Shown here: in pieces, positions 6,997 to 15,354 of the stretch | How the letters are laid out: each line of letters starts with the position of its first letter | Position numbering within the stretch: the stretch's first letter is position 1 | Assembly: GCA_963801045.1 (NCBI GenBank) | Contig: CAWDDC010000004.1 | Span: 992,001 to 1,056,000, forward strand | Origin: JACCWP01 sp963801045 | Lineage (GTDB): Bacteria; Actinomycetota; Actinomycetes; Propionibacteriales; Nocardioidaceae | Direction: 5' to 3' | DNA length: 64,000 bases | Notes under the pieces: generated by a model | Databases searched by the model: none | What the model saw: only the letters and a program-made list of their open reading frames with translations | What the model was told of the DNA's origin: nothing | Position numbers and translations under genes: made by a program

Positions 6997-9231
6997 GTGA
7001 AGGGCCAGCCCCGCGCCATCGACCTGTCACGCACCCGGCTGGTGGTGATCCAGGTCCTGGTCGTCTCGTTGATGGCCACCCTGTTCGTGCGGCTGTGGTA
7101 CCTGCAGGTGGTCAGCGGCGACGCCTATCAGGCGCAGGCCGCCGAGAACGCGGTCCGCGACGTGTGGGTGCAGCCGCAGCGCGGGCTCATCGTCGACGCG
7201 ATGGGCCGCCCGCTGGCCGCGAGCCGCCAGTCGTGGGTGCTGAGCGTCGACCGCACCGCACTCGAGGGGCTGTCCCGCCACAAGCGCACCGAACTGTTGC
7301 GGCGGGTCGCCGAGATGACCGAGGTGCGCTACTCGGTGATCCGCGACCGGCTGATGCTGTGCGGCGAGGAGGGCGCGCCGCCGCCGCCCCGCTGCTGGAA
7401 CGGCTCGCCCTACCAGCCGGTGCCGATCGCGGAGGACGTGCCGGAGCGGGTCGCGGTCACGATCCAGGAGCGCAGCGAGGACTTCCCCGCGCTGGTGGCG
7501 GAGCGCCAGACGGTGCGCGACTACCCGTCGCCGTTCGGCGTCAACGCCGCGCACCTGCTCGGCTACCTCAGCCCGATCACCGGCGAGGAGTACGAGCAGG
7601 CCGGTGAGCGCGACGACGAGACGCTGACCGCCAACTCGCTGGTCGGGCGGTCCGGCCTCGAGCGTGAGTACGACCGGTGGCTGCGCGGGGTTCCCGGCTC
7701 CGACGCCCTGGGCGTCGACTCGCTGGGCCGGGTGCTCGGGCTCGAGGGCAGCAGCGCGCCGGTGCCCGGCGACACGCTGGTCACCAGCATCGACGCACGG
7801 GTCCAGTCGGTGGTGGAGCGCGAGCTGCGCAACACGATCATGGCCACCCGCAACACGGTCGACGAGATCACCGGTCGGCCCTACGAGGCGACGTCGGGCG
7901 CGACGATCGTGCTGGACCCGAACGACGGCCGGGTGGTCGCGATGGCCAGCTTCCCGACGTACGACCCGCAGGTGTGGGTGGGTGGCATCAGCAGCAAGCA
8001 GCTCGCCTACCTCTACGACAAGCACTCCGGTGAGCCGCTGCTGTCGCGACCGACGCAGGCGCAGCTGGCACCGGGCTCGACCTTCAAGCCGTTCATGGCG
8101 CTCGGCGCCCTGTCGCACGGCTTCACCATGGACTCGCAGCTGAACTGCTCGTCGTCGTTCACGGTCGGCAACCGGTCGTACAAGAACTTCGAGTCGGGGG
8201 CCTACGGCTACATCGACATCGCCAAGGCGCTGCAGGTCTCCTGCAACACGTTCTTCTACCAGGTCGGCTACGCGTTGTGGATCAGGGCCGGCGGTGACGA
8301 CGCACCGACCGGCACCCAGGACCCGCTGGTCGAGGCGGCGCAGGGCGCCGGGTTCGGCTCGCTCTCCGGGGTCGACCTGCCGGGCGAGGCCAGTGGCCGG
8401 ATCGCCGACCGCCGCTGGAAGATGGCGTACTGGAAGGACAACAAGGACTACTACTGCAAGATCGGCGAGGAGCCAGGCAGCGACTACCTGCACGTGTTCG
8501 CGCGCGAGTTCTGTGTCGACGGCTACGCCTTCCGCGCCGGCGACGCCGTCAACTTCGTCATCGGCCAGGGCGACACGATCATCACGCCGATGCAGCTGGC
8601 CGTCGGCTACGCCGCCATCGCCAACGGCGGCACGCTGTACGCGCCGCGACTCGGCAAGGCCGTGCTCAGCCCGGAAGGTGAGCTGCTGCGGCGGATCCCG
8701 CCTGAGGTGCAGGGGCGGCTGCCGTTCCCGAAGTCGGACATCAGGGCGATCGACCAGGCCCTGATGGGCACCCCGCGCGACGGCACGCTGGCCTGGAAGC
8801 TCGGCGGCTTCCCGATCGACCAGGTGCACCTGCGGGGCAAGACCGGCACCGCCGAGGTCTTCGGCAAGCAGACCACGTCGTGGCTCGCGACCTACTCCGA
8901 CGACTACGTGGTCGTGCAGATGATCGAGCAGGGCGGCACCGGGTCGGGCACCTCGGGCGACTCGATGCGGCGGATCTGGGAGGCGCTGTACGGCATCCAG
9001 GACAGCACGGTGCGTGCGCTGCCGCCGCTGATCCCCGGCGTCCAGCCGCCCACCGGTCTCCCCAGCGTCGACGCCACCGGCATGATCGATCCGCCCGGGG
9101 CCGGCGACCCGAGCACCGGCCCGCGGCGTCATGGCAACGGGCGCCGTCGAGTGGCGCCAAACCGGGCCGGCGGATGGCGTACGAGCCCGCGAACGCGCCA
9201 CTCGGCGAGGGGTGGGGGGCGGCGGTGGTAG
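6997..9231 (+). CDS. mrdA: Penicillin-binding protein 2 (elongasome transpeptidase)
   Basis: A class B PBP of 744 residues that cross-links peptidoglycan during elongation, working with the RodA glycosyltransferase. It has a short cytoplasmic start and one membrane anchor (about residues 14-35), then a dimerisation domain beginning VQPQRGLIVDAMGRPLA. The transpeptidase domain has the nucleophile motif STFK at 361-364, SCN at 415-417 and KTGTAE from 615. The penicillin-binding triad is therefore complete. The last 60 or so residues are a Pro/Gly/Arg-rich cytoplasm-unlike tail of low complexity. The GTG start is 18 bases after mreD, and the end overlaps the preferred rodA start. Confidence 0.95.
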   Translation: MKGQPRAIDLSRTRLVVIQVLVVSLMATLFVRLWYLQVVSGDAYQAQAAENAVRDVWVQPQRGLIVDAMGRPLAASRQSWVLSVDRTALEGLSRHKRTELLRRVAEMTEVRYSVIRDRLMLCGEEGAPPPPRCWNGSPYQPVPIAEDVPERVAVTIQERSEDFPALVAERQTVRDYPSPFGVNAAHLLGYLSPITGEEYEQAGERDDETLTANSLVGRSGLEREYDRWLRGVPGSDALGVDSLGRVLGLEGSSAPVPGDTLVTSIDARVQSVVERELRNTIMATRNTVDEITGRPYEATSGATIVLDPNDGRVVAMASFPTYDPQVWVGGISSKQLAYLYDKHSGEPLLSRPTQAQLAPGSTFKPFMALGALSHGFTMDSQLNCSSSFTVGNRSYKNFESGAYGYIDIAKALQVSCNTFFYQVGYALWIRAGGDDAPTGTQDPLVEAAQGAGFGSLSGVDLPGEASGRIADRRWKMAYWKDNKDYYCKIGEEPGSDYLHVFAREFCVDGYAFRAGDAVNFVIGQGDTIITPMQLAVGYAAIANGGTLYAPRLGKAVLSPEGELLRRIPPEVQGRLPFPKSDIRAIDQALMGTPRDGTLAWKLGGFPIDQVHLRGKTGTAEVFGKQTTSWLATYSDDYVVVQMIEQGGTGSGTSGDSMRRIWEALYGIQDSTVRALPPLIPGVQPPTGLPSVDATGMIDPPGAGDPSTGPRRHGNGRRRVAPNRAGGWRTSPRTRHSARGGGRRW

Positions 9232-10457
9232 CGACCCTCCCGGGCCGGGCCGTTCGCCGCCCGGTGGGCTCGCCGGTGCAGCGGCGAGCCGGCTGGTGGC
9301 GGCAGGTCGACTGGCTGCTGCTCGGCGCGGTGCTCGCGCTGCTCGCCATCGGCATCGTGCTGGTCTGGTCGGCCACCCAGCACCGCGACGACCTCACCGA
9401 GGGCGACCCGGCTGCCTACTTGCGCAAGCAGGGCGTCAACGCGGCGATCGGCCTGGTGCTGGCCGCTGTCGTCGCGGTGACCGACCACCGCTGGCTGCGT
9501 GCGTGGACACCGGTGGTCTACCTGGTGTCGGTCGTCGGGCTGGCGCTGATCTTCGTGCCGGGCATCGGCGCGACCGTCAACGGCTCGCACTCGTGGCTGA
9601 TGGTCGGCGGCCTGTCGCTGCAGCCGGCCGAGGTGGCGAAGTTCGGCGTCGTGCTCGGCATGGCACTCGTGCTGGCCGAGCGTACGGAGGCGCACCTGCG
9701 CCGTGGCGTCAACGCCGTCGACGTGGTGCCGGCGCTGGTGATCGCGGCCGTGCCGGCGCTGCTGATCCTCGCGCAGCCAGACCTCGGCACGCTGATGGTG
9801 CTGACCGCGACCGTGTTCGGGGTGATCGGGCTGTCCGGTGCGCCCAAGCGGTGGCTGCTGGTGCTGCTCGGCGCCGGCGCGGCGGTGGTGCTCGCCGCGG
9901 TGCAGACCGGGCTGCTGGAGTCGTACCAGCTGCTGCGGTTCCAGGCGTTCACCGACCCGTCGCTCGACCCGCGCGGCGCGGGCTACAACACCATCCAGGC
10001 GCGGATCGCGATCGGCAACGGGGGCGTCACCGGGCAGGGGCTGTTCGACGGCACCCAGACGCAGTCCGGCTTCGTGCCCGAGCAGCACACCGACTTCGTG
10101 TTCACGGTGGCCGGCGAGGAGCTCGGGCTGGTCGGCGCGAGCGTGATCGTGGCGCTGTTCGCACTGCTGCTGTGGCGGGCGCTGCGGATCGCCCGCAACG
10201 CCGACGACCTGTTCGGTCGGGTGGCCGCTGCCGGCGTCGCGTGCTGGTTCGGCTTCCAGGCCTTCCAGAACATCGGCATGTGCCTGGGGATCATGCCGGT
10301 CACCGGCGTGCCGCTGCCGCTGGTGTCGTACGGCGGCACCTCGATGTTCGCCTCGCTCACCGCCGTCGGCCTGCTGATGAACATCCACCTGCGCACCCAG
10401 CGCCGCGCCGGCCACGGCGTCGTCGTCCGCTCCCGCCTCGCCCGCTCCCGCTTCTGA
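9225..10457 (+). CDS. rodA: Rod-shape glycosyltransferase RodA (SEDS family)
   Basis: A SEDS-family peptidoglycan glycosyltransferase of 410 residues with about ten membrane helices, partner of PBP2. Family landmarks are GSHSWLMVGGLSLQPAEVAKF, the long loop with YNTIQARIAIGNGG, QTDF-type sequence EQHTDFVFTVAGEELG (family catalytic-loop region), and the C-terminal GVPLPLVSYGGTSM. The GTG at 9225 overlaps the mrdA stop by seven bases and follows a G-rich ribosome site. An ATG at 9174 in the same frame would add 17 residues and cannot be excluded. It is the last gene of the mre operon; the hairpin array at 10466-10545 follows. Confidence 0.93.
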   Translation: MVATLPGRAVRRPVGSPVQRRAGWWRQVDWLLLGAVLALLAIGIVLVWSATQHRDDLTEGDPAAYLRKQGVNAAIGLVLAAVVAVTDHRWLRAWTPVVYLVSVVGLALIFVPGIGATVNGSHSWLMVGGLSLQPAEVAKFGVVLGMALVLAERTEAHLRRGVNAVDVVPALVIAAVPALLILAQPDLGTLMVLTATVFGVIGLSGAPKRWLLVLLGAGAAVVLAAVQTGLLESYQLLRFQAFTDPSLDPRGAGYNTIQARIAIGNGGVTGQGLFDGTQTQSGFVPEQHTDFVFTVAGEELGLVGASVIVALFALLLWRALRIARNADDLFGRVAAAGVACWFGFQAFQNIGMCLGIMPVTGVPLPLVSYGGTSMFASLTAVGLLMNIHLRTQRRAGHGVVVRSRLARSRF

Positions 10458-10465
10458 GGGTCTAC

Positions 10466-10545
10466 GGGTTTCCCAAGCGACCTTGGGAAACCCAGGGTTC
10501 CCGCGCGTCACGACACGCGGGAACCTTCGGTTACCCGGGGGAACC
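10466..10545. terminator. Three consecutive hairpins between convergent genes
   Basis: Hairpin 1 has GGGTTTCCCAAG (10466-10477) and its perfect complement at 10482-10493 with a 4-nt loop. Hairpin 2 has GGTTCCCGCG (10496-10505) against 10516-10525 with a 10-nt loop. Hairpin 3 is GGTTACC..GGGAACC (10529-10545) with one mismatch. All three open with GGTT and close with AACC. They sit between the end of rodA and the end of the permease gene, so a bidirectional terminator is the simplest reading. Confidence 0.7.
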
Positions 10546-10559
10546 TGGTCTCGAGGGCG

Positions 10560-11945
10560 TCAGGCCCCGGCGTGGGTACGGTCCCCGGCCCGCTGCTGCC
10601 GGATGACGCCGGCGGCGACGATCACGGCGGTGAGCGCCAGCGTGAGCCACAGGTTCAGCTTGTAACCGTCCCGCTGGGCCATGAACGCCACCGTGCCGAC
10701 GATGAACACGATCACCACCCACGTGAGCACCGGGTACGCCCACATCTTCAGCTCGAGCTCGGACTCGTCGACCGTCCGACGCATCCGCAGCTGGGACACG
10801 GCGATCACCAGGTAGACCAGCAGCGCGATCGCACCGGAGGTCGCGAGCAGGTAGCCGAAGATCTCGCTCGGCAGCACGTAGTTGCCGATCACGGCGAGGA
10901 ATCCGACCGCGGTGCTCGCGAGGATCGCCCACGCCGGGACGCCGCGCGACGTCACCCGGCTCCACGCCCGGGGCGCCTCGCCGCGCTTCGAGAGCGAGTA
11001 GGCCATCCGCGACGCCGTGTACAGCGCCGAGTTGAGGCAGGACGCCACCGCCGTGAGCACGACCAGGTCGAGCAGCCAGGACAGGTTGGCCAGCCCCATC
11101 GCGTCCAGCGCGGCCTGGAACGACCCGTCGATCAAGGACGGCTCCTGCCACGAGACCAGGGACACCACCACGAAGATCGAGCCCAGGTAGAACAGGCTGA
11201 TCCGCCAGATCACCGAGTTGACCGCCCGCCGGATCCCCTTGGCCGGGTCCTTCGACTCCGCGGCCGCGATGGTCACGATCTCGGTGCCCATGAAGGTGAA
11301 CATCGTGATCAGCATCGCGGTCAGCACCGCACCGAACCCCTCGGGCATGAAGCCGCCGTCCTCCCACAGGTGCCCGACCCCGGAAACCGGTGAGCCGGGC
11401 AGCATGCCGAGGATCGCGAGCAGCCCCACGCCGATGAAGGCGACGATCGCGACGACCTTGATCAGCGCGAACCAGAACTCGAACTCGCCGTAGTTGCCCA
11501 CGCTGGCCAGGTTGGTGCCGGTCAGCAGCGCCGTCACCACCAGCGCGAACACCCACTGCGGCACGTCCGGCATCCAGGACGACAGCACCAGAGCGGCCGC
11601 GGTGGCCTCGACCGGGATGACGATCACCCAGAACCACCAGTACAACCAGCCGATCGAGAACCCGGCCCAGGGCCCGATCGCGCGCTCGGCGTACGTGGAG
11701 AACGACCCGCTGTCCGGCTGGAGGATCGCCATCTCGCCGAGCATCCGCATCACCAGGACCACCAGCGTCCCGGCCATCAGGTACGCGATCAGCACCGCCG
11801 GCCCGGCGGTCGCGATCGCCTCGCCCGAGCCGATGAAGATGCCGGCCCCGATCACCCCGGCGATGGAGATCATCGTGATGTGCCGCTGCTTCAGCCCGGA
11901 GCCGAGCTGGCCCGAGGACGCGTCGGGGGACTTCGTCGTCGCCAT
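10560..11945 (-). CDS. Amino-acid permease, APC superfamily (GABA permease-like)
   Basis: A 461-residue permease with twelve predicted helices, of the amino acid transporter (AAT) family that includes GabP and AnsP. Helix 1 has SIAGVIGAGIFIGSGEAI, the unwound substrate-binding segment of APC carriers. Helices 5-6 include FTFMGTEIVTIAAAES, the conserved family signature, and KDPAKGIRRAVNSVIWRI follows. The ATG at 11945 (MATTKSPDASSG) gives a normal short hydrophilic start. It is convergent with rodA and divergent from the radical SAM gene 78 bases away. It imports an amino acid or GABA; specificity is not readable. Confidence 0.9.
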   Translation of the reverse strand: MATTKSPDASSGQLGSGLKQRHITMISIAGVIGAGIFIGSGEAIATAGPAVLIAYLMAGTLVVLVMRMLGEMAILQPDSGSFSTYAERAIGPWAGFSIGWLYWWFWVIVIPVEATAAALVLSSWMPDVPQWVFALVVTALLTGTNLASVGNYGEFEFWFALIKVVAIVAFIGVGLLAILGMLPGSPVSGVGHLWEDGGFMPEGFGAVLTAMLITMFTFMGTEIVTIAAAESKDPAKGIRRAVNSVIWRISLFYLGSIFVVVSLVSWQEPSLIDGSFQAALDAMGLANLSWLLDLVVLTAVASCLNSALYTASRMAYSLSKRGEAPRAWSRVTSRGVPAWAILASTAVGFLAVIGNYVLPSEIFGYLLATSGAIALLVYLVIAVSQLRMRRTVDESELELKMWAYPVLTWVVIVFIVGTVAFMAQRDGYKLNLWLTLALTAVIVAAGVIRQQRAGDRTHAGA

Positions 11946-12010
11946 CGACCCAGCAAACACCGCAATCGGGACGCCTGCATCCGGTGGGCGGGCGCCGCCG
12001 CACCCTCGTC

Positions 12011-12016
12011 TACCGT
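12011..12016 (+). promoter_or_regulatory. -10 element of a leaderless transcript
   Basis: TACCGT ends seven bases before the ATG at 12024, so transcription would begin at or one base before the start codon. No ribosome site precedes the ATG. This is the arrangement known for leaderless actinobacterial genes. Confidence 0.55.
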
Positions 12017-12023
12017 GGTCACC

Positions 12024-13967
12024 ATGCCCGTCGAGTCCGTGTTCGCCCAGCTGGAACCGCTGCTGCCGCAAGTCAGCAAGCCGATCCAGTACGTGGGCGG
12101 CGAGCTCAACTCGGTCGTCAAGGACTGGGACGCCACCGACGGGTCGACCCGGGTGCGGTGGGCGCTGATGTACCCGGACGCGTACGAGGTCGGCCTGCCC
12201 AATCAGGGCGTGCAGATCCTGTACGAGCTGCTGAACGAGCGGGACTGGGTGCTGGCCGAGCGCACGTACGCGGTGTTCCCCGACATGGAAGCCGTGATGC
12301 GGGAGCACGGCATCACCCAGTTCACCGTCGACGGCCACCGCCCGGTGGGCGCGTTCGACCTGCTCGGCGTCTCGTTCGCGACCGAGCTCGGCTACACCAA
12401 CCTGCTCACCGCGCTCGACCTGGCGGGCATCCCGCTGCACGCCGTCGACCGCACCGACGCGCACCCGGTGGTGGTGGCGGGCGGGCACTCCGCGTTCAAC
12501 CCCGAGCCGGTCGCCGACTTCGTCGACGCGGTGGTGCTCGGCGACGGCGAGGAGGTCGCGCTCGCGATCAGCGAGGTCGTGCGGGAGTGGAAGGCCGAGG
12601 GCCGTCCCGGGGGACGGGTCGAGCTGCTGGCCCGGCTGGCCGCCTCCGGCGGTGTCTACGTGCCGCGCTTCTACGACGTGGAGTACCTGCCAGACGGCAG
12701 CATCCGCGCGGTCGTGCCCAACCGCACCGGCGTGCCGTGGCGGGTGCACAAGCACACCGTCATGGACCTCGACCGGTGGCCGTACCCCAAGAACCCGCTG
12801 GTGCCGCTCGCCGAGACCGTGCACGAGCGCTACTCGGTGGAGATCTTCCGTGGCTGCACCCGCGGGTGCCGGTTCTGCCAGGCGGGCATGATCACCCGCC
12901 CGGTACGGGAGCGCAGCATCACCGCGATCGGCGACATGGTCGAGCAGGGGATCAAGAGCTCCGGACTCGACGAGGTGGGGCTACTGAGCCTGTCCAGCGC
13001 CGACCACTCCGAGATCGCCGACCTGGCCAAGGGCCTGGGCGACCGGTACGAGGGCACCAACATCTCGCTCTCGCTGCCCTCGACCCGGGTGGACGCGTTC
13101 AACGTCACGCTGGCCAACGAGTTCAGCCGCAACGGACGTCGCTCCGGGCTCACGTTCGCACCAGAGGGCGGCAGCGAGCGGATGCGCAAGGTGATCAACA
13201 AGATGGTCACCGAGGACGACCTGATCCAGACCGTCGCGGCCGCGTACTCGCACGGCTGGCGGCAGGTGAAGCTGTACTTCATGTGCGGTCTGCCGACCGA
13301 GACCGACGACGACGTGATGCAGATCGGCGAGCTCGCCAAGCGGGTCATCGAGACCGGGCGCGAGGTGTCCGGGCGTCGCGACATCCGTTGCACGGTGTCG
13401 ATCGGCGGGTTCGTACCGAAGCCGCACACGCCGTTCCAGTGGGCCGCGCAGCTCGACCACGTCACCACCGACGAGCGGCTGGCGCGGCTGCGGGAGTCGG
13501 TGCGCTCCGACAAGCGCTACGGCCGCGCGATCGGCTTCCGCTACCACGACGGCAAGCCCGGCACGGTCGAGGGACTGCTCTCCCGCGGCGACCGCCGGGT
13601 CGGCAAGGTGGTGGAAGCGGTGTGGCGCGACGGCGGCCGCTTCGACGGCTGGAGCGAGCACTTCAGCTACGACCGCTGGATGGCCGCCTGCGACGAGGTG
13701 CTGGCCGACGAGCCGGTCGACCTGGACTGGTTCACCACCCGCGAGCGCGGCTTCGACGAGGTGCTGCCCTGGGACCACCTGGACGCGGGGCTCGACCGCG
13801 ACTGGCTGTGGGAGGACTGGCAGGACGCGCTCGACCCCGACGGCGCCCTCGAGGTCGAGGACTGCCGGTGGACCCCGTGCTACGACTGCGGCGTGTGCCC
13901 GGAGATGGGCACCGAGATCCAGATCGGTCCGACCGGCAAGCAGCTGCTGCCGCTCTCCGTGGTGTGA
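12024..13967 (+). CDS. B12-binding radical SAM protein (TIGR03960 family)
   Basis: A 647-residue protein. The N-terminal part resembles a cobalamin-binding Rossmann domain (MYPDAYEVGLPNQGVQILYEL, GVSFATELGY and HPVVVAGGHSAFNPEP). The radical SAM core has the Cys cluster CTRGCRFC at residues 278, 282 and 285, which binds the 4Fe-4S cluster, plus LSLSSADHSEI and a glycine-rich segment. The C-terminal part has YDCGVCPEMG, a possible second metal site. It belongs to the uncharacterised family usually encoded next to, or fused with, a DUF2344/TIGR03936 protein. Here that partner lies 4 kb downstream (18051-18875) with three unrelated genes between. The placement upstream of rne suggests an RNA- or ribosome-related task, but no reaction is established. 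Confidence 0.92.
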   Translation: MPVESVFAQLEPLLPQVSKPIQYVGGELNSVVKDWDATDGSTRVRWALMYPDAYEVGLPNQGVQILYELLNERDWVLAERTYAVFPDMEAVMREHGITQFTVDGHRPVGAFDLLGVSFATELGYTNLLTALDLAGIPLHAVDRTDAHPVVVAGGHSAFNPEPVADFVDAVVLGDGEEVALAISEVVREWKAEGRPGGRVELLARLAASGGVYVPRFYDVEYLPDGSIRAVVPNRTGVPWRVHKHTVMDLDRWPYPKNPLVPLAETVHERYSVEIFRGCTRGCRFCQAGMITRPVRERSITAIGDMVEQGIKSSGLDEVGLLSLSSADHSEIADLAKGLGDRYEGTNISLSLPSTRVDAFNVTLANEFSRNGRRSGLTFAPEGGSERMRKVINKMVTEDDLIQTVAAAYSHGWRQVKLYFMCGLPTETDDDVMQIGELAKRVIETGREVSGRRDIRCTVSIGGFVPKPHTPFQWAAQLDHVTTDERLARLRESVRSDKRYGRAIGFRYHDGKPGTVEGLLSRGDRRVGKVVEAVWRDGGRFDGWSEHFSYDRWMAACDEVLADEPVDLDWFTTRERGFDEVLPWDHLDAGLDRDWLWEDWQDALDPDGALEVEDCRWTPCYDCGVCPEMGTEIQIGPTGKQLLPLSVV

Positions 13968-14018
13968 GCCGTGGTGTGAGCGCATCCCTTCCACCCATCG
14001 GAAGGCACGCCGACCGAG

Positions 14019-14047
14019 TTGTGGGCCTGCCCGACCCGTCCTAGTTT
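14019..14047 (+). promoter_or_regulatory. Promoter of fdhA
   Basis: TTGTGG (14019-14024) and TAGTTT (14042-14047) are separated by 17 bases. RNA would start near 14054, exactly at an ATG that opens a 17-codon frame (14054-14107) overlapping the fdhA start. The TANNNT-N6-ATG spacing matches the leaderless pattern seen elsewhere in the window. Confidence 0.45.
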
Positions 14048-14099
14048 CGCCGTATGGGCGCACCGACGCGTCCTCGACGACGACCGGAGGCGGACAACA

Positions 14100-15320
14100 G
14101 TGGCTGACAACAAGGCAGTGGCGTACGCAGGACCGGGCAAGGTCGAGGTGCAGGCCATCGACTACCCGACGTTCGAGCTCAAGGACGGGCCGGGCGTCAA
14201 CCCCGACAACGTGGGGCGGCAGCTGCCGCACGCCGCGATCGTCAAGACCGTCGCCACCAACATCTGCGGCTCCGACCAGCACATGGTCCGCGGCCGCACC
14301 ACGGCACCCGAGGGCCTGATCCTCGGGCACGAGATCACCGGCGAGGTGGTCGAGACCGGCCCGGGGGTCGAGTTCGTCAAGGAGGGCGACCTGGTCTCGG
14401 TGCCGTTCAACATCGCCTGCGGGCGGTGCCGCAACTGCAAGGAGGGCAAGACCGGGGTCTGCCTCAACGTCAACCCCGACCGTCCCGGCTCGGCGTACGG
14501 GTACGTCGACATGGGTGGCTGGGTCGGCGGGCAGGCGCAGTACGTCGCGGTGCCGTACGCGGACTGGAACCTGCTGGTCTTCCCGGACAAGGACCAGGCG
14601 ATGGAGAAGATCCTCGACCTGACGATGCTCAGCGACATCTTCCCGACCGGGTTCCACGGCTGCGTGACGGCCGGCGTGACGGTCGGCTCGACCGTCTACA
14701 TCGCCGGTGCCGGCCCGGTCGGGCTGGCCGCGGCGGCGGGCGCCCAGCTGCTCGGTGCGGCGGCCGTGATCGTCGGTGACCTCAACGAGGGCAGGCTCGC
14801 GCAGGCGCGCAGCTTCGGCTGCGAGACCGTCGACGTGTCCAAGGGCGATCCTCAGGACCAGATCGCGGAGATCGTCGGCGAGCGCGAGGTCGACTGCGGC
14901 GTCGATGCGGTCGGGTTCGAGGCCCGTGGGCACGGTGCCGACTCGGCCGACGAGCACCCGGCGACCGTGCTCAACTCGCTGATGAACATCACCCGCGCCG
15001 GCGGGGCGCTCGGGATCCCCGGCCTGTACGTCACCGGCGACCCTGGTGCCGCCGACGAGGCCGCGCAGGAGGGGTCGCTGTCGATCCGGCTCGGCCTCGG
15101 CTGGGCCAAGTCGCACAGCTTCACCACCGGCCAGTGCCCGGTGATGAAGTACCACCGCCAGCTGATGCACGCGATCCTGCACGACCGGGTGCAGATCGCG
15201 AAGGCGGTCAACGCCACCGCGATCACGATCGACGACGCACCGCGCGGTTACGCCGAGTTCGACTCCGGCGAGGCCAAGAAGTACGTCCTCGACCCGAACG
15301 GGTACCTCGGCGCCGCCTGA
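14100..15320 (+). CDS. fdhA: Glutathione-independent formaldehyde dehydrogenase
   Basis: A 406-residue zinc-dependent medium-chain dehydrogenase with tightly bound NAD, oxidising formaldehyde to formate (or dismutating it). The catalytic zinc ligands are in NICGSDQHM and GHEITGEV. The structural zinc loop is CGRCRNCKEGKTGVC. The nucleotide-binding fold shows AGAGPVGLAAA. The insertion with NPDRPGSAYGYVDMGGWVGG is diagnostic of the formaldehyde dehydrogenase/dismutase branch rather than alcohol dehydrogenases. The GTG at 14100 follows GGAGG with nine-base spacing. The upstream 17-codon frame ends inside this gene at 14107, so coupling is possible. Likely role: aldehyde detoxification. Confidence 0.92.
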   Translation: MADNKAVAYAGPGKVEVQAIDYPTFELKDGPGVNPDNVGRQLPHAAIVKTVATNICGSDQHMVRGRTTAPEGLILGHEITGEVVETGPGVEFVKEGDLVSVPFNIACGRCRNCKEGKTGVCLNVNPDRPGSAYGYVDMGGWVGGQAQYVAVPYADWNLLVFPDKDQAMEKILDLTMLSDIFPTGFHGCVTAGVTVGSTVYIAGAGPVGLAAAAGAQLLGAAAVIVGDLNEGRLAQARSFGCETVDVSKGDPQDQIAEIVGEREVDCGVDAVGFEARGHGADSADEHPATVLNSLMNITRAGGALGIPGLYVTGDPGAADEAAQEGSLSIRLGLGWAKSHSFTTGQCPVMKYHRQLMHAILHDRVQIAKAVNATAITIDDAPRGYAEFDSGEAKKYVLDPNGYLGAA

Positions 15321-15354
15321 GCCGCACCACCGTCGCCCCGCTGGGCCGGGTGGC

